64,000 nucleotides of DNA from the NCBI GenBank assembly GCA_030613505.1, contig JAUWLW010000008.1, forward strand, positions 10,410-74,409, given 5' to 3'. The position numbers and the translations under genes were made by a program. This stretch comes from Candidatus Zixiibacteriota bacterium (lineage in GTDB: Bacteria; RBG-13-66-14; B26-G2; WVWN01). Positions within the stretch are counted from its first letter, which is position 1, and every line of letters begins with the position of its first letter. This document shows, in pieces, positions 1 to 10,111 of the stretch. Below the pieces are notes generated by a model. That model was given only the letters and a program-made list of their open reading frames with translations, did not search any database and was not told where the DNA came from.

Positions 1-96
1 CTCTGGTATCCCGCACCCGTCTCGGTCGCCTCCGGCGAGAAGAAAAAAGGCATCAACGTAGCGGATATGCACATTATCCCCATACCCACCTGGTAA
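1..96 (+). CDS. C-terminal end of an unidentified protein (partial)
   Basis: The window opens inside a frame that ends at TAA (94-96). Only the last 31 residues are visible, ending in IPIPTW. There is a lysine cluster (GEKKKG) but no recognisable motif. It is followed after 22 bases by a strong terminator on the same strand, which supports this being the real 3' end of a gene. No function can be given. Confidence 0.5.
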   Translation, partial: LWYPAPVSVASGEKKKGINVADMHIIPIPTW

Positions 97-118
97 AAGC
101 GGATTAAAAGCGGTCCCC

Positions 119-145
119 GGGGCATAGCTCGCTATGCCCCTTTTT
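119..145 (+). terminator. Rho-independent terminator after the partial first gene
   Basis: The inverted repeat GGGGCATAGC/GCTATGCCCC (119-128 and 131-140) is perfect over 10 bp and is followed directly by TTTTT. It ends the upstream gene and lies only 13 bases before the uvrA start. Confidence 0.85.
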
Positions 146-158
146 CACACCAACCCCC

Positions 159-3020
159 ATGGCGGCGAAAAAATACATCCTCATCAAAGGTGCCGCGGCT
201 CATAACCTCAAGAACGTCGACGTCAAGATCCCGCGCGACCAGCTCGTCGTCATAACCGGCGTTTCGGGTTCCGGTAAGTCTACGCTCGCCTTCGACACGT
301 TATACGCCGAGGGGCAGCGGCGATACGTAGAATCGCTATCCGCGTACGCCCGGCAATTCCTCGGCCAGATGGATAAGCCGGAAGTCGAATACATCGAAGG
401 CCTTTCGCCCGCCATAGCCATCGAACAAAAGTCCGCCAGCAAGAACCCGCGTTCAACCGTCGCTACCGTTACCGAAATCCACGACTACCTCCGCCTCCTC
501 TACGCCCGCGCCGGCGACCCCCACTGTTATAAATGCGGCAAACCCATCGCGGCTCAAGCCCCGGAGCAAATGGTGGACGAACTGGTGAAGCTCGCGGCCG
601 GGACGAAACTCTACCTCATGGCACCGGTCGTGGTGGGCCGCAAAGGCCAACACAAAAACGAATTCGAACGGCTGCGGCGCGAGGGGTTCGCGCGCGTTAT
701 CGTCGACGGCGGCGAGTACGAATTGGAAGACGAAATTAAGTTGGAAAAGAATAAGAAGCATACCATATATGCCGTCGTCGACCGCCTGGTCATGAAGAAG
801 CAACTCGCCAGGCGGTTGGCTGATTCGCTCGAGACCGCGCTCGAGCTCGGCGAAGGCGTTGCGCTCGCCAGGATATTCCGCGAAAAGGGATTCGACGATC
901 GCGTCCTCAGCAAACACTTCGCTTGTTCCGATTGCAACATCTCGTACCCCGAGATAAGCCCGCGCCTGTTTTCGTTCAACAGCCCGTATGGTATGTGCCC
1001 GAGCTGCGGCGGCCTCGGCTTCACCCTCGAGGTAGACGAAGAACTGGTCGTGCCGGACGACGACCTTTCGCTTAACGAAGGCGCGGTCCTTCCCTACCGA
1101 CGGGACCCTGACTCGTACGTCTGGCAATACCTCGAAAACCTGGCCCGACGATTGCGCTTCGACCTGGACACCCCCTGGCGGAAATTACCGGAACCGGTCC
1201 GCGAAGTCTTGCTCTACGGCAGCGAGGGGCGCCAGTTCCGCATGCGGTACGAACGCGACGGCCGCGTTTACCAGTTCGTACACGAGATAGAGGGCGTCAT
1301 ACCCCGCTTGAAACGGCTATACCGCGACACGCAATCCGAAGAGGCCCGCGAATTCTATTACGGCCGGTTCTTTCGCAAGGACCCTTGTCCCGCTTGTGGC
1401 GGCGCCCGCTTGCGGCCGGAGGCCCTGGCCGTGACCGTAGGCGATAAAAACATCGCCGACGTATGCTACCTTTCCGTCACCGAAGCGCTCCGCTTCTTCA
1501 GAAACGTCGAGCTCGCCGGCAACAAAGCCGTCATCGCCAAAGAGATTCTAAAGGAACTCGTCGCCCGCCTCGGCTTCCTCGCCAACGTCGGCCTGGAATA
1601 CTTAACACTCGAGCGCGCGGCGCCCACGCTTTCCGGCGGCGAGGCACAGCGCATACGCCTGGCGACGCAAGTAGGTTCCGGCCTTGTCGGCGTAACCTAC
1701 ATCTTGGACGAACCTACCATCGGCCTTCACAAACGCGACAACGAACGCCTTCTGAAAACGCTGTATTCCCTCCGCGACCTAGGCAATACCGTCATCGTCG
1801 TCGAACACGACGAGCAGACGATACGCGCCGCCGACCACGTAATCGACCTCGGCCCGGGCGCCGGCATTCACGGCGGCCGGGTCGTGGCTTCCGGCCCGCC
1901 CGCCCGGCTCGAGAAATCGAGGAAATCTCTGACGGGCCGTTACCTGCGCGGCGACGCGTACGTCCCGACCCCCGCCGGCCGTCGCCCCGGCAACGGCGCG
2001 GCGCTTACGCTGCGGGGAGCCCGCCACAACAACCTCAAAGACATCGACGTGGCTTTCCCGCTCGGGACGTTTATATGCGTCACCGGCGTTTCGGGCTCCG
2101 GAAAATCCTCCCTCATATCCGAAACGCTTTACCCCGTCCTGAAAAGACGTCTCTACCGGTCGCCGGTGCGGCCCGGCGCCTTCGACGACGTCGACGGCCT
2201 GGACCACTTCGACAAAGTAATCGAGATCGACCAGCAGCCGATAGGCCGAACACCCCGGTCAAACCCGGCGACATATACCAAAGTCTTCGACCCCATAAGA
2301 CGACTCTTCGGCGAGCTCCCGGAATCGAGGGCGAGGGGTTACAAACCGGGGCGTTTCTCGTTCAACGTGCGCGGCGGCCGCTGCGACGCCTGCGACGGCG
2401 ACGGCATCATAAAGGTCGAGATGCACTTCCTGCCGGACGTTTATATACCCTGCGAGGTCTGCAAAGGGAAAAGGTATAACCGCGAGACGTTGGAAATCAA
2501 ATACAAAGGTAAGAACGTAGCCGACGTCCTGGCGATGACGGTGGAAGAGGCGCTCGCCTTCTTCGACGCGCATCCGAGGATTAAAAAGATTTTACAGACG
2601 CTGTACGACGTCGGCCTCGGCTACGTCGAGCTCGGCCAGCCGGCCCCTACCCTGTCCGGAGGAGAGGCCCAACGCGTAAAGCTCAGCCGCGAGCTCGCCA
2701 AGCGCGCCACCGGCCGAACGATTTACTTCTTGGACGAGCCTACCACGGGCTTACACTTCGACGACGTGAAGAAACTGCTGGCGGTCTTACAACGGCTGGT
2801 CGACGCCGGCAACACCGTAATCGTCATCGAACACAACCTGGACGTCATCAAGAATGCCGACCACATAATCGACTTGGGCCCGGCGGGCGGCGACGGCGGC
2901 GGCCACCTGGTCGCGGCTGGTACGCCGGAAGAGGTCGCCCGGAAAAGAAATTCTTTTACGGGGAAATATCTAAAGGGAGTTCTGGCTAAAAAAAGAACCG
3001 GCCGCAAGACCGGCTATTAA
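159..3020 (+). CDS. uvrA: Excinuclease ABC subunit A
   Basis: UvrA is the damage-recognising ATPase of nucleotide excision repair; as a dimer it loads UvrB on damaged DNA. At 953 residues it has the usual family length. Visible in order: Walker [10 protein letters not shown] (34-42), a first zinc-binding Cys pair (CYKC, about 125), a CSDC/CPSC cluster, ABC signature [12 protein letters not shown] (about 490) with Walker [11 protein letters not shown], a second Walker [10 protein letters not shown] (about 641), zinc finger CDAC/CEVC (about 742-768), and a second signature [12 protein letters not shown] with [10 protein letters not shown] (about 834-868). The ATG at 159 matches the conserved N-terminus, but no clear Shine-Dalgarno precedes it and a terminator T-run ends 13 bases upstream. 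It is the only plus-strand gene in the first 37 kb besides the partial one. uvrC lies at 40-42 kb. Confidence 0.98.
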   Translation: MAAKKYILIKGAAAHNLKNVDVKIPRDQLVVITGVSGSGKSTLAFDTLYAEGQRRYVESLSAYARQFLGQMDKPEVEYIEGLSPAIAIEQKSASKNPRSTVATVTEIHDYLRLLYARAGDPHCYKCGKPIAAQAPEQMVDELVKLAAGTKLYLMAPVVVGRKGQHKNEFERLRREGFARVIVDGGEYELEDEIKLEKNKKHTIYAVVDRLVMKKQLARRLADSLETALELGEGVALARIFREKGFDDRVLSKHFACSDCNISYPEISPRLFSFNSPYGMCPSCGGLGFTLEVDEELVVPDDDLSLNEGAVLPYRRDPDSYVWQYLENLARRLRFDLDTPWRKLPEPVREVLLYGSEGRQFRMRYERDGRVYQFVHEIEGVIPRLKRLYRDTQSEEAREFYYGRFFRKDPCPACGGARLRPEALAVTVGDKNIADVCYLSVTEALRFFRNVELAGNKAVIAKEILKELVARLGFLANVGLEYLTLERAAPTLSGGEAQRIRLATQVGSGLVGVTYILDEPTIGLHKRDNERLLKTLYSLRDLGNTVIVVEHDEQTIRAADHVIDLGPGAGIHGGRVVASGPPARLEKSRKSLTGRYLRGDAYVPTPAGRRPGNGAALTLRGARHNNLKDIDVAFPLGTFICVTGVSGSGKSSLISETLYPVLKRRLYRSPVRPGAFDDVDGLDHFDKVIEIDQQPIGRTPRSNPATYTKVFDPIRRLFGELPESRARGYKPGRFSFNVRGGRCDACDGDGIIKVEMHFLPDVYIPCEVCKGKRYNRETLEIKYKGKNVADVLAMTVEEALAFFDAHPRIKKILQTLYDVGLGYVELGQPAPTLSGGEAQRVKLSRELAKRATGRTIYFLDEPTTGLHFDDVKKLLAVLQRLVDAGNTVIVIEHNLDVIKNADHIIDLGPAGGDGGGHLVAAGTPEEVARKRNSFTGKYLKGVLAKKRTGRKTGY

Positions 3021-3040
3021 ATTAATAATCTACCGCGCCG

Positions 3041-3757
3041 CTAGAAATCCGCCACGACCTTGGCCACGCCGTCCACCGCAAGCTCGTAAAGTTCCTTCCC
3101 CACTTCAGGCGAAGCTAAACTCGGGTCCGAGCCAATAGCCCCCTGAGGATAACGGTCCCTGATGTCAGATCGGCCCGGCTGCCATGTGATAAGGCCCGGC
3201 TCGGTCTGCTTCACGTCCGCCACGTCGCCTACGAGCTCAGGCCGCAAATACATTAGAATCGAAACCTCCGCGGGCGTTACGTGGCTCCCCTCCTTGGCGC
3301 CGAAGGCTTCGTCGATACGTTTTTCGACTCCGGCCGCGTCGTACCAATTATGTATTAAGATGCGGGCGCCGTCACGCTCGTACGCGGCTTCGGCCGCGGC
3401 GGCCTTGAGCGTGGGCACGTTGCCGCCGTGGCCGTTCACGACGACGATACGTCCGAAGCCCTGGCCTACCAGAAAGCCAAGCAAATCGGCCGCCATATGA
3501 AGATAACTCGACGGCTTAAGGCTCGCCGTCCCCGGAAAGGCGGCGTGGTGGAGCGACATACCATAACAGAGCGGCGGCGTTACGTAAACGCCGAGCCTTT
3601 CGGCCGCGGCTTCCGCAACGGCCGCGGCGATTATGTAGTCGATGCCCGTCGCTACCGCCGGGCCGTGTTGCTCGACGGACCCGGCCGGCAACAATAGACG
3701 ATCGTCCTTTTTGAGATAATTCTCGACGTCAGGCCAGAACGCATAATCTAAACGCAT
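3041..3757 (-). CDS. Creatininase-family amidohydrolase
   Basis: A 238-residue protein of the creatininase/creatinine amidohydrolase family, metal-dependent enzymes that hydrolyse cyclic or linear amides (the family includes MftE and FAPy deformylase). Visible motifs are GSVEQHGP near residue 27, with the usual Glu and His metal ligands, NGHGGN near 110 and EGSHVTPAE near 157. The substrate cannot be told from sequence. The ATG at 3757 is preceded by GGAG at a suitable distance. It converges on uvrA (20-base gap) and follows the alpha-2-macroglobulin gene on the same strand, but a terminator between them makes it a separate unit. Confidence 0.85.
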   Translation of the reverse strand: MRLDYAFWPDVENYLKKDDRLLLPAGSVEQHGPAVATGIDYIIAAAVAEAAAERLGVYVTPPLCYGMSLHHAAFPGTASLKPSSYLHMAADLLGFLVGQGFGRIVVVNGHGGNVPTLKAAAAEAAYERDGARILIHNWYDAAGVEKRIDEAFGAKEGSHVTPAEVSILMYLRPELVGDVADVKQTEPGLITWQPGRSDIRDRYPQGAIGSDPSLASPEVGKELYELAVDGVAKVVADF

Positions 3758-3852
3758 TTTTCCGTCTCCGCCGGCTCACGCGGTTAGTCGCTAGTTTTCG
3801 GCACGATATTAACCTTCGACGGGATATTAACATACAGGTACGACGTTCCCGA

Positions 3853-3880
3853 AATAAAAGCCGGCTCGCGCGCGCCGGCC
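3853..3880 (-). terminator. Terminator of the alpha-2-macroglobulin gene
   Basis: Read on the minus strand, a GCCGGC...GCCGGC inverted repeat (3874-3879 and 3860-3865, with a GC-rich loop) is followed by TTTTATTT. It lies just past the stop at 3907. The rest of the 3758-3906 gap shows no gene. Confidence 0.65.
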
Positions 3881-3906
3881 TAGCGGTATCGCCTTAACGA
3901 AACCGC

Positions 3907-6900
3907 CTACTCGAGCGCTTCCAATGCCACGTCGAACGACGCCTCCCGTGAGCTGCCCCAAACCTCCGGCGCGTACATCAACGACGCTCGCGCCGGCAGC
4001 GCCAGGTGTTTGCCGGGCTGCTCGGCGTGCATTACGTACGAGACGGTGTAATCGCCGGGCGAGAGCTCCGTGAAGAAGAACGCCATCTTCTCGTCGCGGC
4101 GTTCACGATGGAAATTACCCCAGTACCAGTCGTAGTAGTAGTCACTTTCCAGTACGTCTTCATCCACTTCGAAACCGGACGGGAAGTAATCCTCGAGGAT
4201 GACGTATTCCATCGGGTTCTCGACCGTAAAAGTGACGTCTACGCGGAACCTGTCGCCCGAACGTACGATATCCGGTATGCCCTCTACGGCTTCGGTGCCG
4301 CCTTTGGCCAAACGGTAATATTTCCGGCTCACGACGAAACCCTCGTCGACGGGCATGATCTCGTCTTCTTGTTTGAAATACGTCAACAACGTCGAATAAT
4401 ACACTTTCCCGACGCCGTCGACTTCCACGCGGACGTCGTTGGCACCCGGTTGGACCGCGCCGTCCTTATCCTTGAGGTAGAGGTGCAGTTTGGCCGAAGC
4501 CACGTTCCCGGGAGTGACGGCAAGCGAGACCACCTCGGCGCCGTTGACGATAACGCGCGCGACGTAGTCGCCCTCGAGCTCCCGCGTCGCCGCCAGGTAA
4601 TCGCTCAGCGCGAAGACGACGGCCGCCGTTTCCTGCGTGCTGCGCCAGTAGTTGCCACGCCGCTTGAGCGATAGCCAACGCGCTATACCCTCCAAGTTCT
4701 CGTCGTCGGTTCCCCGCGTCGCGACGATGGCCCGAAGCGCCGTAGCGGTCGTCTGTATGGGACTGTCTTGCCAACTATAATGCCATTCGCCGACGCCCGT
4801 GAAGTGAACGAAGCCACCCTCTTTTACGGCCAATTCGTCGAGGTCCTCGATTACGGTTTGCGCTTCCGCCGTCTCTTCCCTCTTCGCTAACGCGAGCGCC
4901 AGCAGCGAGAGCTCGTACGCGTCGTAATCGTCGCGTTTTCTAAACGCGTCGACGAGCTCGGCTTTGCCGTCGTCCCGGCCCGCCTCCGCCAATACGTACA
5001 ACATGTATAAGTACGTCGAGCGCTCGTCTTTCTTTACGCCGTTCAGTTGGTCCGCCAAAGAATCGAGGCCCCGACGCAGCACGTCGTCGCGTACGTCGAA
5101 GTCGGCCTCCCGCGCTTTGAGCAGACCGTAGCAAACGTACGTCGTCATGAACGGATGGGTCTCGTCGTCGGTCCACCAACCCCAGCCGCCGTCGCCGTGT
5201 TGGAAATTGTACAACCTCTCGACGCCGGCCTTGACCATCTTCGGCAACTCGGCGTCGAGCTCGTCGTTCTCAAGGCCGAGTTTCTGCAGCGTTTGAGCGA
5301 CGTACACCGTCGGTAAAAAGCGACTCATCGTCTGCTCGACGCAGCCGTACGGGTAACCGGCAAGGTATTCGAGAGCATCGAGCATCGTCCCGGCCAGCGA
5401 CGGCGCGACCGAAATCTCCAACACCGTCGCGCCGGCAACGGCGTCGTCCGGGACTACGACGGTTTCCGCGAACGTCGCGTTCTCAGCCCGCGCCGACGCC
5501 ACGTTGTATTCTAAGCCGTGCGGTAATATCGGGACTCTCAACTCCATCGCGTCGGACTCGACGCGCGTCAACGACGTCGCCGTGAACGTCGTCTCGCCGA
5601 CGCCCTCGACGAAGCAGCGCCAATCGACCCGCGCCTCGCCGCCCGCCGCTATCGTAACGAATTTAGACGTCGCACCCTTAATCTTGATTTCCGGGCCCGC
5701 GCGAAGCTCGGCTTTGACGCGCTGCGCCGACGGTAAATAATTATGTACGACGCCCGATATCACTACGTCGTCCCACTGCGTCAGCGTCCGCGGCATCTCG
5801 AGGCGAACGAGAAGGTTCTTACGCGCGATCACTTTCTTCGTCGCCGCGCCGACGAGGGTATCCGTCGTTACGGCGCGCGCCGTCGCACGCCAGGTGGTCA
5901 GACTGTCCGGCATCGCGAAGTCGACCGTCGCTTTGCCTTCCTCGTCGGTCACAAGCTGCGGCCCCCAGAAGGCCGTGTCCGGAAAGTACGCCCGGATCAC
6001 CGGCTCGACGTAGCCGTTGCCGTCCTTGAACTTCCCGGCTTTCTTCGCCATCGGCGCGGCCCGGTCCGACGCCTCTCCCAAAGTCATCTCGTCCATTAAC
6101 GCGCCGCCTAGACCTTCCCCCTCGGCGTACCCGTACCCGTACGACGAGAAGTAGAACGACATATTGCTAGAGACGTAATTGCCGCGGCGATCATAGAAGA
6201 ATTGCCTGATGTCAGGGGCCGCCTCGGGTTTGATAGCGTATACCGATTCGTCCGCGACGCCGAGCGATACCTCCGCGGCCACCGGCGCGCCGAGCCAATC
6301 CGTCGCCCGAACCGAGAACGTCGCCGTTTCTCGCGGTTTATACGTATCCTTATTGGGCGCTATTTCGATATTTAAAAAACGGTCCTCGGGCGGTACGACG
6401 ACGTCACGCTGCGCGCTCGTGAACGAGTCGTCCGCGACCATATACGCGTTAAGGTAAACGTTGGGTGCGAAGCGGCGCTCTATCGGGATCTCGACCAACG
6501 TCGTATCGCCCTCGGGCCGGACGACCCGGGCGTGGTACAACTCATCACCCTCTACCGTCAATAAGACGCCGCTGCCCGGCTTATCCGTCTGGACCATCGC
6601 GAGCGCGACGTCGCCCGGCGCGTACGACTCCTTATCCAGCGTCAGCGTAACGCCCGACCCCGAGTAATAGGAGTGATAATAACTTTCGTCGGCGACGTAA
6701 AACGCTACCGTATAGTCGACGTCGTTGCCGGCGTCGTCGTAAGCCGTGGCCTTTACCGTGTAGTAGCCGACTTCGTCCGGCACGAAGCGGTAGCGGCTCT
6801 CGCCGCTCGGCCCTACGCCGAGTTCGTCTTTCGCAATTGTCTCTTCCACCCATTTGCCGCGTTTAGTAACTTCGCTTTCCTCCCACCGCCGGGTGGTAAT

Positions 6901-8409
6901 CTCGAACAAGACGTCGGTGGGGTGCGGCCGGCCGAGCGGGTCGCGGCTTTGGAAAGTGATGAAGGCCGCGTCGCCCGGTTCGTAGAAATATTTATCTAGA
7001 TAAACGTTAAGAGCTAAACCCGCGCGCCATACCGGCGCAGTGGCCGAGCCCGTAACCTCGCGCCGGCTGGCGTCGGTCATCACCGCGTCGACGCGGTAAT
7101 CGTAATCGTACGAGAGCTCGGCCTCGACGGCCAAAGTTCCACGATAATGGCCGTCGTCGTCGAGTTGGCCCTCGCCGTCGGCGACGTACTCCCAGCCGTA
7201 ATAGTCGTAGTAGTCGTCGAAGTCGTAATACCAACTGTAGCGATAGGAGCGCCACCCGTAATAATATTTAGCCCGGCGATAGATAGTGTAATCCACGTCC
7301 GCCCGGGCGACGGGCTCGCCAAAGTAGTAACGCCCGGTAACGTCGAAGGTCAATATATCGCCGGCCAAGTAGTAATCCTTGTGCGTCGTCACCGTCACCT
7401 CGTACTCCGGCTTACGGTACTCCTCGACGTCGAAATACGACGTGAATTGCTGGTCGCGGAATCGGGTGTTTATATGGTACCGGCCCAGCGGCGGCTCTTC
7501 GCCCAGCGTGAACTCGGCGGCGAAAGAGCCGAACGTCGACGTCGTCAACTCGGCCTTGAAAGCCGTGTCCCCCGACGGCGCGTCGACCTCGACGGTTACC
7601 TTCTCGCCGGGAAGGTTGCGGTACTCCTCACCCACGTAACGACGGAGTATCCCCTTCATACGCACCGTCTGATTAGGCCGATACACAGGTCGGTCGGTAT
7701 AGGTATACCCCTTGTATCGCTCGGGGGAATAATAACCGAAGTACGATTCGCACGGCGTAACGCCCTTCCCCTTCCGGCCGAGAACCAGAAAACTCGATCC
7801 TTCTTCCGGTAAAATTATCCCGTCCTTGATCGCCAGGCCGTCGGCGTCGGTATAAAGCTCGTCCGCCACTTTGGGAACCGTCAATATTTCCACGCCCTCG
7901 ACGGGCTCGCCGGACATCCTCTCCGCGGCGTACACCATGAGGGTGTCGTTGTCGGTTTTAACCGCTAGAGCGATGCTATTTACAACTACGAGCACCGCCG
8001 CCACCTCTCCTCCGGCCGAAGCGGTTACGACGTACGCCCCCTCTTCTTTTACGGGCACGTCGACATCTCGGTAATCCCAATAATAACCGCGGTCTATATC
8101 CTCTCTCCAAGTCGCCAGAGACTCGGCACCGGCGAAGTCAACGCCCGAGAGAGAATGCAAATCTAAATCGGGACTCTCCGCCGCGGCCTCGAGGTCGAGG
8201 GAGTAAACGGCCATATCGACTTCGTCGACGCCGTGGCTCTGCAGCTCCACGGTAACTCGGTCGCCGGGGTAAAAAACGCTTTCAGACGAAAGCCACAGGT
8301 TCGTCTCGCTTTCGGTAACCCGGCAACTCAAACTCGCGACGAACGCGAACAGTAAAGCCGACGCGGCTGCGCCGTATCGTACGAACTTATTACGTGCTTC
8401 TCTCGCCAT
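3907..8409 (-). CDS. Bacterial alpha-2-macroglobulin family protein with thioester motif
   Basis: A 1500-residue secreted protein of the bacterial alpha-2-macroglobulin type, thought to trap proteases in the periplasm. The N-terminus has a hydrophobic signal ending in SLSC, a weak lipobox, so membrane anchoring is possible but not certain. Several macroglobulin beta-domains follow (for example the YTDRPVYRPNQTVRMKG stretch typical of the family). A central segment, PDSLTTWRATA, leads to the thioester site CVEQ at about residues 1023-1026 in GYPYGCVEQT, then the alpha-helical thioester-domain repeats (GDGGWGWW) and a C-terminal receptor-binding-like domain. The ATG at 8409 is chosen because GAGGTG sits 9 bases upstream; a GTG at 8421 is an alternative. 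The usual partner, penicillin-binding protein PbpC, is not adjacent. Confidence 0.9.
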   Translation of the reverse strand: MAREARNKFVRYGAAASALLFAFVASLSCRVTESETNLWLSSESVFYPGDRVTVELQSHGVDEVDMAVYSLDLEAAAESPDLDLHSLSGVDFAGAESLATWREDIDRGYYWDYRDVDVPVKEEGAYVVTASAGGEVAAVLVVVNSIALAVKTDNDTLMVYAAERMSGEPVEGVEILTVPKVADELYTDADGLAIKDGIILPEEGSSFLVLGRKGKGVTPCESYFGYYSPERYKGYTYTDRPVYRPNQTVRMKGILRRYVGEEYRNLPGEKVTVEVDAPSGDTAFKAELTTSTFGSFAAEFTLGEEPPLGRYHINTRFRDQQFTSYFDVEEYRKPEYEVTVTTHKDYYLAGDILTFDVTGRYYFGEPVARADVDYTIYRRAKYYYGWRSYRYSWYYDFDDYYDYYGWEYVADGEGQLDDDGHYRGTLAVEAELSYDYDYRVDAVMTDASRREVTGSATAPVWRAGLALNVYLDKYFYEPGDAAFITFQSRDPLGRPHPTDVLFEITTRRWEESEVTKRGKWVEETIAKDELGVGPSGESRYRFVPDEVGYYTVKATAYDDAGNDVDYTVAFYVADESYYHSYYSGSGVTLTLDKESYAPGDVALAMVQTDKPGSGVLLTVEGDELYHARVVRPEGDTTLVEIPIERRFAPNVYLNAYMVADDSFTSAQRDVVVPPEDRFLNIEIAPNKDTYKPRETATFSVRATDWLGAPVAAEVSLGVADESVYAIKPEAAPDIRQFFYDRRGNYVSSNMSFYFSSYGYGYAEGEGLGGALMDEMTLGEASDRAAPMAKKAGKFKDGNGYVEPVIRAYFPDTAFWGPQLVTDEEGKATVDFAMPDSLTTWRATARAVTTDTLVGAATKKVIARKNLLVRLEMPRTLTQWDDVVISGVVHNYLPSAQRVKAELRAGPEIKIKGATSKFVTIAAGGEARVDWRCFVEGVGETTFTATSLTRVESDAMELRVPILPHGLEYNVASARAENATFAETVVVPDDAVAGATVLEISVAPSLAGTMLDALEYLAGYPYGCVEQTMSRFLPTVYVAQTLQKLGLENDELDAELPKMVKAGVERLYNFQHGDGGWGWWTDDETHPFMTTYVCYGLLKAREADFDVRDDVLRRGLDSLADQLNGVKKDERSTYLYMLYVLAEAGRDDGKAELVDAFRKRDDYDAYELSLLALALAKREETAEAQTVIEDLDELAVKEGGFVHFTGVGEWHYSWQDSPIQTTATALRAIVATRGTDDENLEGIARWLSLKRRGNYWRSTQETAAVVFALSDYLAATRELEGDYVARVIVNGAEVVSLAVTPGNVASAKLHLYLKDKDGAVQPGANDVRVEVDGVGKVYYSTLLTYFKQEDEIMPVDEGFVVSRKYYRLAKGGTEAVEGIPDIVRSGDRFRVDVTFTVENPMEYVILEDYFPSGFEVDEDVLESDYYYDWYWGNFHRERRDEKMAFFFTELSPGDYTVSYVMHAEQPGKHLALPARASLMYAPEVWGSSREASFDVALEALE

Positions 8410-8503
8410 CACGACGGTCACCTCATTATTTCTCCCTCGCTCTGCGCGGAACGCGGGTTTTCCTATTGGACGGCGACAAGAGCCCGCCGGTTTAAACGTC
8501 TGC

Positions 8504-9478
8504 TTACGTCAACTCAACTTGGGACGAATCACCGACGCTCAGCGACGCCGGCTTGCCATGGGCCGTCGCGCGGTCACCGATAATGGAGCTTTGGAGGATA
8601 AGGTTCTCGACCGCCGCGTACTCGCTCACGATGCTGTCCCGGACGATGGAATCTTTCAATATGGCGCCTCCCGCTACCGACACGTTAGGCCCGATTATCG
8701 AGTTCTGGATAGCAGCACTCTCGTCTATCCATACCGGCGGTATAATAATGGACCCCGGTCTCTTCGGCACTTCCTCAACCCGCGCCAAAAGGGACCTGTT
8801 GGTCTCGAGCAAAGCGGCCGGCTCGCCGCAGTCGTACCACCCCTCGATAGGGAAAGTCTCTATCTCGTGGCCGGCGTCGACCATCAACTGTAGGGCGTCG
8901 GTAAGTTGGTACTCGCCCCGCGTCTTGATATCTTCCTCGACGATGCGATCTATACTCTTCACCAGTAATTCGGGGTCGCTTATGTAATAAACACCCGCGA
9001 TGGCCAACGTGGAAATCGGTGTCTGGGGCTTCTCCACGAGCTTTATCACGCGCTCGCCGTCGAGCACGACGACGCCGAAGCGTCGCGGGTCGTCCACGAC
9101 GCGCACGCCGAGGGCCGAAACACCCTTCTTCACGATTCGGGGCAAGTCAGCCTGGAAAATAGTATCTCCCAGTACGATGAGGAAGGGCCCGTCGTCCAAG
9201 TAATCCCGCGCTTCGCGTAGCGCGTGCGCGATGCCGAGTGTCTCCTTCTGAACGACGAAGCGGAGCGGCTTTTGTATTTTTTTCTCAAGGAAAGCCCTGA
9301 GCTTATCGCCGAGGTAGCCTATAATAAAGACGTACTCGTCGGGTTCAACCGAAGAGATCTCGTCCAAAATATATTCGATTATAGTCTTCCCGGCGACGTG
9401 CAGCATCGCCTTCGGAACGGTATGGGTATGGGGGCGCAGGCGGGTGCCTTGGCCCGCTACCGGTATAACCACTTTCAT
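8504..9478 (-). CDS. Sugar-1-phosphate nucleotidyltransferase
   Basis: A 324-residue nucleotidyltransferase that joins a sugar-1-phosphate to an NTP (glucose-1-phosphate uridylyl-/thymidylyltransferase-like). The N-terminal signature GQGTRLRPHT (9-18) and PKAMLHVAGK (22-31) bind the nucleotide, and the GDT motif near 108 holds the catalytic metal. A C-terminal stretch of hexapeptide-like repeats (SIIGPNVSVAGGAILKDSIV) predicts a left-handed beta-helix. The ATG is preceded by GGAGGT at 6 bases. It probably supplies nucleotide sugars for surface polysaccharide. Exact sugar and base cannot be assigned. It stands upstream of, and on the same strand as, the macroglobulin gene. Confidence 0.85.
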   Translation of the reverse strand: MKVVIPVAGQGTRLRPHTHTVPKAMLHVAGKTIIEYILDEISSVEPDEYVFIIGYLGDKLRAFLEKKIQKPLRFVVQKETLGIAHALREARDYLDDGPFLIVLGDTIFQADLPRIVKKGVSALGVRVVDDPRRFGVVVLDGERVIKLVEKPQTPISTLAIAGVYYISDPELLVKSIDRIVEEDIKTRGEYQLTDALQLMVDAGHEIETFPIEGWYDCGEPAALLETNRSLLARVEEVPKRPGSIIIPPVWIDESAAIQNSIIGPNVSVAGGAILKDSIVRDSIVSEYAAVENLILQSSIIGDRATAHGKPASLSVGDSSQVELT

Positions 9479-9514
9479 TTCTACCTCCCGTAATAACTTC
9501 GCTAACCCGGGGAG

Positions 9515-10099
9515 TTATATTTCCTCTAGGAACGTTTTTATCGCTTGGAACGCACGCGTTCGGTGGCTAATCTCGTTCTTCTCCTCGGACGTCATCTCGG
9601 CAAACGTACATTCGTAACCCGCCGGGATAAATAACGGATCGTAGCCGAACCCGCCGGTTCCGCGGGAGCCGTCCGCTATTCGCCCTTCGACCTCGCCGCG
9701 CGCAAGCCATTCCCGGCCGTCGGGGATTACCAAGGCGGCGACGCAAACGAACCGCGCTCCCCTTGCACGCGCCGGCACGCCGTCGAGTTCGCGCAGCAAT
9801 TTATCGTTATTGGCTACCGGGTCGCACGCCGGCCCCGCGTACCGGCTCGAGCGCACGCCCGGTGCGCCTCCCAAAGCGTCTACTTCCAATCCCGAGTCGT
9901 CGGCCAACGCCGGGACGCCCGCGGCCCGCGTTACGGCGCGCCCCTTCACAAGCGCGTTTTCCTCGTACGTATCACCATCCTCGGGCGGTAGCTCAATTCC
10001 AGCCAACGCCTCCAGCGCCGCGACGTCCGCGGCCGGGCCGACTATCGCCAATACCTCCGCGAGCTTACCGGCGTTACTGGTAGCGAGTACGACGCGCAT
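9515..10099 (-). CDS. rdgB: XTP/dITP pyrophosphatase (HAM1/RdgB)
   Basis: A house-cleaning enzyme that hydrolyses non-canonical purine NTPs (XTP, ITP, dITP) to monophosphate and pyrophosphate, keeping them out of DNA and RNA. The 194 residues show the family motifs in order: TSNAGKLAE at the N-terminus, ADDSGLEVDAL, GGFGYDPLF and the C-terminal SHR. The ATG at 10099 begins right at the conserved MRVVLATSN; a TTG four codons upstream (10111) is possible and would abut the stop of the DUF4091 gene. It is the last gene of a run with prfA, prmC and the lipoprotein gene, probably one operon. Confidence 0.93.
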   Translation of the reverse strand: MRVVLATSNAGKLAEVLAIVGPAADVAALEALAGIELPPEDGDTYEENALVKGRAVTRAAGVPALADDSGLEVDALGGAPGVRSSRYAGPACDPVANNDKLLRELDGVPARARGARFVCVAALVIPDGREWLARGEVEGRIADGSRGTGGFGYDPLFIPAGYECTFAEMTSEEKNEISHRTRAFQAIKTFLEEI

Positions 10100-10111
10100 A
10101 CCGCAACCCAA

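Noticed and set aside
453-1127. Long open frames opposite or out of frame with uvrA and other large genes (for example 453-1127, 4006-4674, 13664-14683, 47347-48237).
   Set aside because: They are by-products of high-GC codon use: Arg/Pro/Ala-rich products without motifs, lying fully over well-supported genes.
2986-3020. A possible terminator at the end of uvrA made of two GACCGG/ACCGG elements.
   Set aside because: The elements are mostly direct, not inverted, repeats, and there is no U-tract on the plus strand.
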